From GCA-002282575 sp964606405 (lineage in GTDB: Bacteria > Pseudomonadota > Gammaproteobacteria > Thiomicrospirales > Thiomicrospiraceae): a stretch of 64,000 nucleotides of DNA. Below the pieces are notes generated by a model that was given only the letters and a program-made list of their open reading frames with translations, had not been told where the DNA came from and did not search any database. Position 1 is the stretch's first letter; each line of letters begins with the position of its first letter. This document shows, piece by piece, positions 41,950-51,176 of this stretch. The stretch spans positions 1 to 64,000 of the forward strand of contig CAZSGH010000001.1 of the NCBI GenBank assembly GCA_964606405.1, read 5' to 3'. The position numbers and the translations under genes are program-made.

Positions 41950-43869
41950 ATGTTAAACCGACTCAGTCTTCGTGCTAAATTCATGCTTCCCATATCTGCT
42001 GTCATTATTGCAACGGGCTTGGTATTAACCACGGTCAACCTCAGCAACATGCAAACCCTCATCAAAAATGCAGAGCAAGCTGAGTTACGCTCTTATATGA
42101 GCGCATTAAACAATGCCATCGCCAGCGAAAGTAGGGTCGCAGAGTCACTTAGTGCGCTCGTTGCCAACATTCCACTGGTACAAGAAAAATTTGCTGCCAA
42201 CGATCGCAGCACCTTATCCGACTTATTTTTGCCTGGCTATAAAACCATCGCAAAAAACTACGGCATTGATCAATTCCAATTCCACACACCACCAGCGACC
42301 TCTTTCTTTCGCGTACATAAGCCAGAAAAGTTTGGTGATGACCTGTCCTCTTTTCGTTTTTCCGTTATCGATACCAACAACACTAAAAAACCGATTCATG
42401 GTCTAGAAAATGGTGTTGCGGGCTTAGGTGTGCGCGGCATTGTTCCTATCAGTTATCAAGACAAGCATATCGGCTCGGTTGAGTTTGGTATGAGCTTTGG
42501 TCAATCCTTTTTCGATCAATTCAAACAGCGCAATGGTGTTGACGTCAGCTTTCAAGTAGCCACACACGACCACTTTAAAGCGCTCGCCAATACCATGGGT
42601 AGCGGCTTGATTACCAATAACGAACTATTAGTCGAGGCTCTGGGCAGTAGTGAAGCCAAATGGGCGCAAAAGAACATCAATGGCACGTCATATGCCATTA
42701 TTATTCAGACCGTACACGATTACTCGGGCGCACCAATTGGCGCTATCGAAATCGCAATGGACAATACACACAACCAAGCACTGTTAACCGATACGCGCAA
42801 TAACGCCATCCTCATTAGTATCGTCATCCTACTGCTTGGACTCTGGAGTTCTTGGTTAACAGCAAATTATCTCATTCGTCGGATTCAGACGGTTGCAGAT
42901 GGCGTAAACTACATTGCTCAAGGCGACTTATCTCATGCCATTCTGGTGGACGGTCACGATGAATTGACGGACTTAGCTCGAGCAACAAATCGCATGCGCG
43001 AACAGCTTCGAGTCATGGCAACCAGCGTTAGTGAGCACGCACAAGCCGTACAGATGGCCGCTCGTGAAATTAATGCCGCAGTCGAAAACCAAGCTGCAAC
43101 CTCGTCACAAATGTCTTCTTCTGTTGCCGAAATCACCTCAACAATGGAAGAGCTATCTGCTTCTTCAACACAAATTGCCGACCACTCAAAATCGGTCGTC
43201 GATGTCGCCAACCAAGCAATGAGCGGCTCTTACAAAGGCTCCGAAGCCATGCAAACCGTGTTGGTGCGCATGGAAGACATCCGTAATGATAATCAAAGTA
43301 GTCTGCAAGAAATTATGGCACTAGGGATTAAATCAAAACAAATCAGCAAAATCATGTCGTTGATTACCAACCTTGCCGATCAGACAAAACTCATCGCCTT
43401 TAATGCAGCCCTTGAGGCATCAAGCGCTGGAGAGGCAGGTAAGCGATTCTCGGTTGTGGCGGGAGAAATTCGTCGCTTAGCAGATAGCGTGACCGAATCC
43501 AGCAGTGAAATCGAAAACAAGATTAATGAAATTCAAGATGCGATCAATCGTCTCGTGATTACCTCCGAGAAAGGAGCAAACGGCATTTTGGCTGGAACGA
43601 CAGCAAGTAATAATACCGCTGAGCGCTTTAATGAAATTGTTAGTGCAGTCAACCAAACAAGCACGGCGGCACAGCAAATTTCTTTATCGACACAACAGCA
43701 AAAAACGGCAAGCAGTCAGGTTGTGGTCGCACTGAGGGAGATTGTCACAGCAAGCTCTCATACCGCTGGATCCATTAATAAAATCGCCCAGATTAGCCAT
43801 GAAATGACCGATGTGGCAGAACAGCTCGGACAAGCAACGGCCTTTTTTAAACTCGGCGATAAGCACTAA
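41950..43869 (+). CDS. Methyl-accepting chemoreceptor with periplasmic Cache-like domain
   Basis: This 639 aa protein has TM1 (about 10-30), a periplasmic region of about 250 aa of the dCache/4HB-Cache kind (FQFHTPPATSFFRVHKPEKFGDDLSSFRF, typical of dCache_3-like sensors), TM2 (about 280-300), HAMP, and a signalling domain with the same tip as the preceding receptor (DQTKLIAFNAALEASSAGEAGKRFSVVA). The two receptors share most of this cytoplasmic sequence, so one arose by tandem duplication with a new sensor part. The ATG at 41950 is chosen over an in-frame TTG at 41938. No C-terminal CheR pentapeptide. Confidence 0.92.
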   Translation: MLNRLSLRAKFMLPISAVIIATGLVLTTVNLSNMQTLIKNAEQAELRSYMSALNNAIASESRVAESLSALVANIPLVQEKFAANDRSTLSDLFLPGYKTIAKNYGIDQFQFHTPPATSFFRVHKPEKFGDDLSSFRFSVIDTNNTKKPIHGLENGVAGLGVRGIVPISYQDKHIGSVEFGMSFGQSFFDQFKQRNGVDVSFQVATHDHFKALANTMGSGLITNNELLVEALGSSEAKWAQKNINGTSYAIIIQTVHDYSGAPIGAIEIAMDNTHNQALLTDTRNNAILISIVILLLGLWSSWLTANYLIRRIQTVADGVNYIAQGDLSHAILVDGHDELTDLARATNRMREQLRVMATSVSEHAQAVQMAAREINAAVENQAATSSQMSSSVAEITSTMEELSASSTQIADHSKSVVDVANQAMSGSYKGSEAMQTVLVRMEDIRNDNQSSLQEIMALGIKSKQISKIMSLITNLADQTKLIAFNAALEASSAGEAGKRFSVVAGEIRRLADSVTESSSEIENKINEIQDAINRLVITSEKGANGILAGTTASNNTAERFNEIVSAVNQTSTAAQQISLSTQQQKTASSQVVVALREIVTASSHTAGSINKIAQISHEMTDVAEQLGQATAFFKLGDKH

Positions 43870-43878
43870 GTAACAAAG

Positions 43879-44913
43879 ATGGCAAATACCCGCGTCTTAA
43901 TTGCTGATGACAGCGCCCTCTCACGTAGCTTGCTGCGTGACTATTTAGAGCAAGATCCCGAGATCGAAATCATTGCTGAGGCAAACAATGGGCAGGAGGC
44001 TGTGACAATGGCAGCCAACTTACTGCCCGATGTAATTACCATGGATCTACAAATGCCGATCATGGACGGTATTGCAGCCATTACAGAAATCATGTCGAGT
44101 AAAGCCATTCCCATTTTGGTGGTGAGTAGTGTCGCAGATGCTAAAATGGCTTACGATGCCTTGTTGTGTGGGGCGCTCGATGTCATCAACAAGCCAGACT
44201 ACAACAGCAACGAAGCGAAAACACTGGCAAGCAAGGTCAAAATGCTGGCTGGCGTATCTGTCTTTACACGTAGCAAACCACGCAATAGCAGCATCCAAAT
44301 AGAAGCCGCTCAGGTCTTGCTGCCGACTCGAGCGCATGCAGACGGCTTTGATCGCATATTTGCGATTGCCTGTTCAACCGGCGGACCTCAAGCGTTAGCA
44401 CAACTTCTTCCCAAACTTCTCAAAGACTTTCCATGCCCAATCGTCATCGCTCAGCATATTGCCGAAGGCTTTGCACAAGGAATGGTGGACTGGCTAGATA
44501 AGATTTGTCCACTGGACATACGCTTAGCACAGGAAGGATCGCAATTACGGGCAGGAATTGTTTATATTGCCCCATCAGAACAGAATCTCCTGATTAGCGC
44601 CACGAAACGTCTTATGTTAAGTGCCAGAGAAACAAACGAAGTTTATCACCCTAGCTGCAACAAGTTACTGACCTCTGCAGCCGAGGTCTTTAATCAACGT
44701 GTTGTGGGCATTATTTTAACTGGCATGGGTAAAGATGGCGCACAAGGCATCGCCGACATTCGTGCGCAAGGCGGCATCACGCTAGCACAAGACGAGGCAA
44801 GCTCGGTCATTTATGGCATGAATCGCGTGGCTATTGAATCTGGCAGCGTCACACAAGTGCTTGCTTTAAGCGACATAGCAACACGCATGATTGCATTGGC
44901 AGAAAAACCATGA
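43879..44913 (+). CDS. cheB: Chemotaxis-type protein-glutamate methylesterase CheB (WspF-like)
   Basis: This 344 aa protein has an N-terminal receiver (1-125; phospho-acceptor D56 in VITMDLQMPIMDG) and a C-terminal methylesterase domain with catalytic S166 (ACSTGG), H193 (AQHIAEGF) and D286 (GMGKDGAQG). It demethylates the receptors when phosphorylated by CheA and so resets the signal. In the Pseudomonas Wsp system the equivalent WspF is the brake; its loss locks c-di-GMP production on. It overlaps cheR by 4 bp. Confidence 0.95.
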   Translation: MANTRVLIADDSALSRSLLRDYLEQDPEIEIIAEANNGQEAVTMAANLLPDVITMDLQMPIMDGIAAITEIMSSKAIPILVVSSVADAKMAYDALLCGALDVINKPDYNSNEAKTLASKVKMLAGVSVFTRSKPRNSSIQIEAAQVLLPTRAHADGFDRIFAIACSTGGPQALAQLLPKLLKDFPCPIVIAQHIAEGFAQGMVDWLDKICPLDIRLAQEGSQLRAGIVYIAPSEQNLLISATKRLMLSARETNEVYHPSCNKLLTSAAEVFNQRVVGIILTGMGKDGAQGIADIRAQGGITLAQDEASSVIYGMNRVAIESGSVTQVLALSDIATRMIALAEKP

Positions 44914-46367
44914 ATATCGTTCTTTCGCCATTTCAAATCTTGATTAAAGCGCGTACGGGGTTAATGCTCGAAGACCCCAACAGCCTCGAGAAGCTGCACG
45001 CAGCATTAAGCGAACGCTTAAACCATTTAGCAGTCCGAGCAGAAACTTATTTGGCGCAACTTGGGCACGACGATGAGGAGTTTCAAACACTCATTAATCA
45101 GCTAACCATTAATGAAACATACTTTTTCCGCGAGTCCGAGCAGATTGATCTCTTGGTCAATCACCTGATTCCTCGACTACTCGCTAAAATAGATGGTAAC
45201 GCCCCCAAACCGATTCGTATCCTCAGTGCGGGGTGCTCTTCGGGTGAAGAACCTTACTCCCTAGTGATGGCACTAACCGAAAAATATGCTGATCAAGCAA
45301 CACGGTTATTCCAAGTTGTCGGAGGTGATATCGATAGCCAAGTACTCGCTAAAGCACGCGCTGGCATTTACAGCGACTTCTCATTTCGTGGTGTGACACC
45401 AGAAATACGCCATCGTTACTTTACGCGGGTGCAACATCATAATCGTATTCAAGATGCCATTCGCAATCAAGTTAGCTTTTACGAGCTCAACTTACTGGCA
45501 CCACAAAAAACAGCCGAACTATCCGAATTTGATGTGATTTTCTTTCGCAATGTCTCCATTTATTTTGATACACCTACCAGAAAAATCATTCAACAAAACC
45601 TATCGTCAATGCTACGCGAACAAGGTATTTTAGTAATTGGTACGGCAGAAACATTAGCCAATGATTTGGGTGTACTACCAATCGTTGAAGAGCAAGGCTT
45701 ATTCTATTTTGTTAAAGGGCAATTGCTAACGGGAATGACCGCTGCATCTCGAGTTACCATACAACACCCTGCACCAACGCATGCCCCGACAACGGCACCC
45801 GAACCAATCATCCACATACCGCAACCTTTGCGCCCGTTATTAGCGTCAGCAGACAGAGTACAGTTAGCACAACTTGTACGAGACAAGCATTATGATGCCG
45901 CCTTACCCATCGCGGAAGCCTTGTTAATGCAAGATGCTAACGACCATGATGGACAGATTTTTAAAGCCTATATTTTGCTCAATCGCAAACAATGGGCCGC
46001 GGCTGAAGGACTATTAAAAGCAAGCCTAGAAGATGATCATTGGTGCATCGATACGATGATTCTGCTCGGATTGTCTGCCAAATGGCAGGGACATCATCAA
46101 ACAGCGATTGACTGGTTCAAAAAAGCAGTTTATGCCCATAGTGACAGCTGGTTAGCCCACTATCACCTTGCAGACACCTATCGACATAACGAACCCGTGT
46201 TGGCATTACGTAGTTATCGTACTGCACTACAACTTCTCAATAAAAGCCCCGATAAAACAGGACTAACACAACTACCGCTAGAGTTGCCGCCCAGTGAAGT
46301 ACGCTTTTTATGTGAACACCAAATTAACAAGCTATCGACGCATAGCACGGGAAAGGACAACGCATAA
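44910..46367 (+). CDS. cheR: CheR methyltransferase with C-terminal TPR (WspC-like)
   Basis: This 485 aa protein has a CheR domain (about 1-270): N-terminal helices, NETYFFRE, the SAM-binding ILSAGCSSGEEPYSLVMAL and FFRNVSIYFD. A Pro-rich linker (TMTHAPTPAP-like, about 280-305) leads to TPR-like helices (about 320-465; KQWAAAEGLLKASLEDD, AIDWFKKAVYAHSDSW). This CheR-TPR layout is that of WspC and of other non-flagellar systems, where TPRs replace pentapeptide tethering. That fits the absence of a tethering pentapeptide on both receptors here. Confidence 0.95.
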   Translation: MNIVLSPFQILIKARTGLMLEDPNSLEKLHAALSERLNHLAVRAETYLAQLGHDDEEFQTLINQLTINETYFFRESEQIDLLVNHLIPRLLAKIDGNAPKPIRILSAGCSSGEEPYSLVMALTEKYADQATRLFQVVGGDIDSQVLAKARAGIYSDFSFRGVTPEIRHRYFTRVQHHNRIQDAIRNQVSFYELNLLAPQKTAELSEFDVIFFRNVSIYFDTPTRKIIQQNLSSMLREQGILVIGTAETLANDLGVLPIVEEQGLFYFVKGQLLTGMTAASRVTIQHPAPTHAPTTAPEPIIHIPQPLRPLLASADRVQLAQLVRDKHYDAALPIAEALLMQDANDHDGQIFKAYILLNRKQWAAAEGLLKASLEDDHWCIDTMILLGLSAKWQGHHQTAIDWFKKAVYAHSDSWLAHYHLADTYRHNEPVLALRSYRTALQLLNKSPDKTGLTQLPLELPPSEVRFLCEHQINKLSTHSTGKDNA

Positions 46368-48563
46368 ATGGCAATCGATCTAACCAAATTCATTGTCCGA
46401 TTCATAGAAGAGGCACGAGACCATCTACGTCGACTTAACGAAGGGTTGTCGGCACTAGAACAAGGTGATCGTAACCCAGAAACAATTAATGCTATTTTTC
46501 GCTCTGCGCACACCATTAAAGGCTCGTCGCGCATGCTCAAACTGAGCACCATTAGCGATCTTGCACATAAAATGGAAGATCTTCTCGGCACGCTACGCGA
46601 TGGCAGTAAAACCTTCACGCCAACACTAGCACAACTACTCTATCGTGCAAACGATGCCCTTGCGACAATGGTTGACCAGCTCGACAAAAGCAAAGATGGC
46701 AATAGCATCACGGCAGCAGATGCGAGCTTATGCACAGCGCTATTACAAGCCTTAAACACCGACAACGCCGCTGCTGAAGTTATCGCCATAGACAATAACA
46801 CTATGCCAAGTGAAGCGCCAATGGCGATAACTCAAGCGCCACTCGCGGCACCGTTAACCACTCACGACGAACAACAACTCGCACCAGCAACACAGCTCAA
46901 AACAGCCGATACAGTGCGTATTAGGCTTAATAAGCTTGATGAACTGTTAGGCCTCATGGGCGAAGTGGTATCTAGTCACAGTCGCATGCGAACGCGCTTA
47001 CACGAAGTGCATCAACTCGAACGTGCGTTTGTCCACCAATACGATAAAGATGAAAACCCACTGGTACAGCAATTGCATCTCTTTAGTCAATCATTTAAAG
47101 AGGACGTGCAACAACAAGAAACACAGATGGCAGAGCTCCTCGACAAGGCTTTAATCATGCGCATGCTACCACTAGCAATTGTCTTTGAGCCTGCCAGTCG
47201 CATGGTACGAGAATTAGCACAATCGGTCAGCAAACAAGTGACCTGTCAAGTGCTGGGTTCAGAGATTGAGCTTGATAGACAGTTAATCGACAAACTCAGC
47301 GACCCCATTATTCACCTGATTCGTAATGCCATTGATCATGGCATCGAATCTAAAGCGCAACGACTGGCAAATCAGAAACCAGAACAAGGCAAAATTACCT
47401 TATCGGCACGTCAGGATGGTGGCTGGGTTCTCGTTGAAGTCAGTGATGATGGTGGCGGCATTCCCCTACCCTTAGTGCTCGATAAGGCTATTCGCAAAGG
47501 CATCACCACCCCAGAAAAAGCAGCGAACTTATCCGATCAAGAAATTATCGACTTTATTTTCTTGCCTGGTTTCTCGACCAACGCCATTATCACCGACATG
47601 TCAGGACGCGGCGTCGGCATGGACGTGGTTAAAAATACCATTGTTGGCGATCTACACGGCAGCATTGCTGTCGAAACAACAACAAATAAAGGAACGACCT
47701 TTCAGCTACGCCTACCCATGTCGCTTGCCGTCATGCGTGTATTGCTCGTACGCGCGGGTAAGCATTGCTACGGATTTACGGCTCAATACGTCTACGAAAT
47801 TTTGCGCGTATCGCGCGAAAAACTGCTGAATATTACCGAGCGGCAAGCCATTATTTTACATAATGAATTCGTGCCCGTTGTTTCACTGAGTACCTTAGTT
47901 AACGGCGAGCAAGACAACAACGATCATGACAGTCTACTGCTTGTCGTCGTACGCATTCGCAACGAAAAACTTGCACTGATTATTGACCATCTCGAAGATG
48001 AACGCGACATGGTCATTAAACCATTACCAGCACACTTACAATTTATCGAGCTGGTATCTGGCATGGTCGTAACGGGTAAAAATGAACTCATCAATATGCT
48101 ACATGCGCCGGCACTTTTGTCGCTAGCAAAAAACAGCCGTCATAAAGCATCAGCCAAAACAGTCAACACGCCCAATGACCATCAGCAAATACGTCATACA
48201 CGACATGTACTGGTGGTTGACGACTCGCTCAACACGCGCGAAATTGAAAAAGATGTCCTCGAAGCACATGGCTACCAAGTAACTTTGGCAGAAGACGGTC
48301 AAGACGGTCTCCACAAAGCAAGAGAAGGGGATTTTGACGCCATCTTAACCGACGTCGAAATGCCCAATATGGACGGATTTACACTCACCGCCAACCTGCG
48401 CAAAGAAGACAAGTATCGCAATCGACCCATTATTATTATCACCTCTCGTGAAAAAGAAGAGGACAAACGCCGCGGCATACAAGTTGGCGCAGATGCTTAT
48501 ATTGTTAAAGGTGACTTTGACCAAAGCAACCTTGTTGAAACGCTCAATGCGTTACTCGGATAA
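46368..48563 (+). CDS. cheA: Hybrid histidine kinase CheA-REC (WspE-like)
   Basis: This 731 aa kinase has an Hpt (P1) domain at 1-120 with phosphorylatable H48 in SAHTIKGSSRM; a low-complexity linker about 135-185 with no recognisable P2; dimerisation P3; HATPase P4 (LIRNAIDHGIESKAQRL, VSDDGGGIPL, DMSGRGVGMDVV); a CheW-like P5 about 455-590; and a C-terminal receiver 609-731 with D662 (ILTDVEMPNMDG). CheA-REC hybrids are typical of Wsp, Frz and other alternative chemosensory systems. The built-in receiver may act as a phosphate sink. It starts directly on the cheR stop. Confidence 0.95.
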   Translation: MAIDLTKFIVRFIEEARDHLRRLNEGLSALEQGDRNPETINAIFRSAHTIKGSSRMLKLSTISDLAHKMEDLLGTLRDGSKTFTPTLAQLLYRANDALATMVDQLDKSKDGNSITAADASLCTALLQALNTDNAAAEVIAIDNNTMPSEAPMAITQAPLAAPLTTHDEQQLAPATQLKTADTVRIRLNKLDELLGLMGEVVSSHSRMRTRLHEVHQLERAFVHQYDKDENPLVQQLHLFSQSFKEDVQQQETQMAELLDKALIMRMLPLAIVFEPASRMVRELAQSVSKQVTCQVLGSEIELDRQLIDKLSDPIIHLIRNAIDHGIESKAQRLANQKPEQGKITLSARQDGGWVLVEVSDDGGGIPLPLVLDKAIRKGITTPEKAANLSDQEIIDFIFLPGFSTNAIITDMSGRGVGMDVVKNTIVGDLHGSIAVETTTNKGTTFQLRLPMSLAVMRVLLVRAGKHCYGFTAQYVYEILRVSREKLLNITERQAIILHNEFVPVVSLSTLVNGEQDNNDHDSLLLVVVRIRNEKLALIIDHLEDERDMVIKPLPAHLQFIELVSGMVVTGKNELINMLHAPALLSLAKNSRHKASAKTVNTPNDHQQIRHTRHVLVVDDSLNTREIEKDVLEAHGYQVTLAEDGQDGLHKAREGDFDAILTDVEMPNMDGFTLTANLRKEDKYRNRPIIIITSREKEEDKRRGIQVGADAYIVKGDFDQSNLVETLNALLG

Positions 48564-48580
48564 GAAGGAAACCACAAAAA

Positions 48581-48952
48581 ATGAATATTTTAGTTGTTGA
48601 TGATGATGCCTTAGCGGGTGAAATGATTGGTGCCACACTCGAAATGCTAGATCACAACGTCATGCTGGCAGAAAACGGCATAGAAGCGATTGATCACATT
48701 AATGATCACCCAGAGCTAAACTTAATTATTAGTGATATGAACATGCCCATGATGAGTGGCATTGAACTATTTCACACACTATTAGAAAGCGGTGTTCGCT
48801 TGCCCTTTATTTTGCTCACAGGCGATGACCCCGCGCCATTATTGGTACAAGAGCCACGTCTGAGTGCCTGTGTCTTAAAAGACTACTCGCTTGATGAAAC
48901 ACTACCGACGCTAATTGATAACGTCATGCAAGCACACCAAGGAGCGGAATGA
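48581..48952 (+). CDS. Single-domain response regulator
   Basis: This 123 aa stand-alone receiver has acidic pocket DDD at 7-9, phospho-acceptor D52 in IISDMNMPMMSG, T in LLTGDD and the conserved Lys in CVLKDYS. It lies between cheA and the Hpt-REC-REC-GGDEF gene and overlaps the latter by 4 bp. It may carry phosphate from CheA to the Hpt of the next protein, act as a sink, or steer another partner such as a motor. Its short C-terminus is unlike E. coli CheY in the alpha4-beta5-alpha5 face. Confidence 0.92.
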   Translation: MNILVVDDDALAGEMIGATLEMLDHNVMLAENGIEAIDHINDHPELNLIISDMNMPMMSGIELFHTLLESGVRLPFILLTGDDPAPLLVQEPRLSACVLKDYSLDETLPTLIDNVMQAHQGAE

Positions 48953-50667
48953 TGAGCGAGCCAATCGATAAGTTTCAACGCGCCAAAGAAAAAATTGCGC
49001 GCCTACGCCAAACCTTTATCGACCAACTCCCAGAGCGTCTGATAGAAGGACGTAGGTTGTCGGCACAACTTAAAGCAGCGCAAACCTCCGAAAACATTGC
49101 CCATCTGCACCGCTTTTTTCACAGCATTAAAGGGACAAGTCGCTCGTTTGGTTTTGAAAACTTAGCCAACTGTATTTTAGCGGGAGACGACATTTCTAAC
49201 CGTCTGCTTAATCAACCAGAAACCCTACCGAGTGACTGGCAAACGATTATCGAAGAAACACTAAATGGCTTAGAAAACGAAGTTAAACAGCTCGGAAAAG
49301 CCGACTACACAGCAACACAGCAACTCAACAATATCGCTTACTTTAACCCTCAAGAACAACAGACAGAGTCTGACGAACCGAATCACAATAAAATGATTTA
49401 TTTGTGCGATGATGATGTATTGCAAATCGAGCATCTCGCCACACAACTGGGATTTTTTGGTTATCAGGCGCGCATTTTTGTTTCGACGCAATCGCTTAGC
49501 GAAGCCATTTATCACTTACCACCCAATGCCATTATCATGGATATTAATTTTCCTGAAGGGCAGAATGCGGGTATTGATGTACTGGATGCGCTCTTTAAAC
49601 AACTCAACAGCACCATTCCAACGATCTTTCTATCATCACGACAAGATTTTAATGCCCGCATGCGTAGCGTGCAGATTGGCGGAGCCGCTTACTTCCAAAA
49701 GCCCGCCCGAACATTAGAATTGGTTGCGATGCTCGATAGCTTAACTGCCCCGAAAGCACCAGACCCTTTCCGCGTACTCATTGTCGATGATGAGCCTGAG
49801 ATCGCAGCCTATCATGCGATTATTTTGCAACAAGCAGGCATGGTGACAGAGCAACTCGACAAACCCGAAAACTTTCTCGATATTTTACAATCCTTTCATC
49901 CCGACTTAGTGCTGATGGATATGTATATGCCCTGCTGTAATGGACGCGACTTAGCAAAAATGATCCGTCAAATTCCTGAATACATCAGCCTGCCTATTGT
50001 ATTCCTATCGAGCGAAATGGATCGCCAAAAACAATTTTCGGCAATGAGTGTGGGAGCAGAAGGCTTTTTAACCAAACCTGTCGTTCCTGAATACTTGGTT
50101 GCAGCGGTATCTATTCGCGCCGAACGGATGCGCATTTTACGTGGCCTTATGGCAAAAGACAGTCTTACTGGATTATTTAACCATACCACAACAACAACCT
50201 TATTAAGTAGCGCCCTACTCGACGCCAAACGTCAACACAGCAGTCTATCCTTTGCCATGCTCGATATTGACCACTTCAAGCAGGTTAATGACATTCATGG
50301 ACACCCTATTGGTGACCAAGTATTATTGGCGATATCGCGTGTACTACAACAACGCTTACGCGGAACAGATATTGTTGGACGTTATGGTGGTGAAGAATTC
50401 GCCATCATTCTTCCTAATACAAGCCAAGAACAAGCCATTAAAACCATCGATATCTTGCGTCAAGACTTTTCTCGCATTATCTTTCATGGCGAAGAAGGTG
50501 ACTTTTCGTGTACATTTAGTGCGGGCATTGCCAGCTTCCCCTTGTTTAAATCGATCGAATCCTTACGTGCCGCATCGGATAAAGCACTATACAAAGCCAA
50601 ACATCACGGACGCAATCAAGTCATCGGCGCAGAAAAAACAACGGAACTGACGGACATCGCTGTATGA
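48949..50667 (+). CDS. Hpt-REC-REC-GGDEF diguanylate cyclase (WspR analogue)
   Basis: This 572 aa output protein has an Hpt-like domain (about 20-120, H58 in RFFHSIKGTSRSFGF), REC1 (about 148-262; acceptor Asp in IIMDINFPEG), REC2 (about 273-390; LVLMDMYMPCCNG) and GGDEF (about 400-560). GGEEF is intact, with RGTD as the I-site. WspR has only REC-GGDEF, so here a complete Hpt plus second receiver has been added, giving a possible internal His-Asp relay. It overlaps the upstream regulator and the downstream cheW by 4 bp each. A second in-frame ATG at 48952 is equally possible. Confidence 0.94.
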   Translation: MMSEPIDKFQRAKEKIARLRQTFIDQLPERLIEGRRLSAQLKAAQTSENIAHLHRFFHSIKGTSRSFGFENLANCILAGDDISNRLLNQPETLPSDWQTIIEETLNGLENEVKQLGKADYTATQQLNNIAYFNPQEQQTESDEPNHNKMIYLCDDDVLQIEHLATQLGFFGYQARIFVSTQSLSEAIYHLPPNAIIMDINFPEGQNAGIDVLDALFKQLNSTIPTIFLSSRQDFNARMRSVQIGGAAYFQKPARTLELVAMLDSLTAPKAPDPFRVLIVDDEPEIAAYHAIILQQAGMVTEQLDKPENFLDILQSFHPDLVLMDMYMPCCNGRDLAKMIRQIPEYISLPIVFLSSEMDRQKQFSAMSVGAEGFLTKPVVPEYLVAAVSIRAERMRILRGLMAKDSLTGLFNHTTTTTLLSSALLDAKRQHSSLSFAMLDIDHFKQVNDIHGHPIGDQVLLAISRVLQQRLRGTDIVGRYGGEEFAIILPNTSQEQAIKTIDILRQDFSRIIFHGEEGDFSCTFSAGIASFPLFKSIESLRAASDKALYKAKHHGRNQVIGAEKTTELTDIAV

Positions 50668-51176
50668 ATACGAGCAAACTCAGTCAAGCACTAACGCAAC
50701 GTCGAGAAATTAACAATAATATCGTCAATGTCGATGAACCAAGTGTTAAATTAGTGATCGTTAGTATGGGAGGGGACTATTTCGCTTTCCACGCCAACCA
50801 TATCCAAGAGATTCTAGCGCACGCCACCGTATTCTTTATGCCTGGTTGCCCAGATTCGATGGAAGGCGTGATTAACTTACGAGGGAACATCGAGTCGGTG
50901 ATTCGTCTGCATACGATGTTACAACTACCCGCACCAAAAACAACTGACGACACACATATTTTACTTGGTCGTACCCGCAGCATGAATAGTGGTATTCGCG
51001 TCGAGCAAGTCATCGACATGATTGATGTGGTTGAAAGTGCCTTACAATCCCCGCCCAGCACACTGCCGCCACACTTAAGCGCGCTTGTATCGAGTGTGAT
51101 TCAATTTGAACAAAAACCCATTGCCGTACTCGACTTAGAGCGTATTTTCGCTGACTACCAGCGTGGTTTAGGATGA
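50664..51176 (+). CDS. cheW: CheW coupling protein
   Basis: This 170 aa protein has a CheW fold from about residue 30: VKLVIVSMGGDYFAFHANHIQEILA, then MPGCPDSMEGVINLRGNIESVIRLHTML, which is the classical CheW P5/receptor-binding signature (GxxNLRGxxxPVxxL). VDMIDVVESAL and KPIAVLDLERIF complete it. An N-terminal extension of about 25 aa is unconserved. It links the receptors to CheA. It starts inside the GGDEF gene stop (ATGA) and overlaps the next gene by 4 bp. Confidence 0.92.
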   Translation: MNTSKLSQALTQRREINNNIVNVDEPSVKLVIVSMGGDYFAFHANHIQEILAHATVFFMPGCPDSMEGVINLRGNIESVIRLHTMLQLPAPKTTDDTHILLGRTRSMNSGIRVEQVIDMIDVVESALQSPPSTLPPHLSALVSSVIQFEQKPIAVLDLERIFADYQRGLG

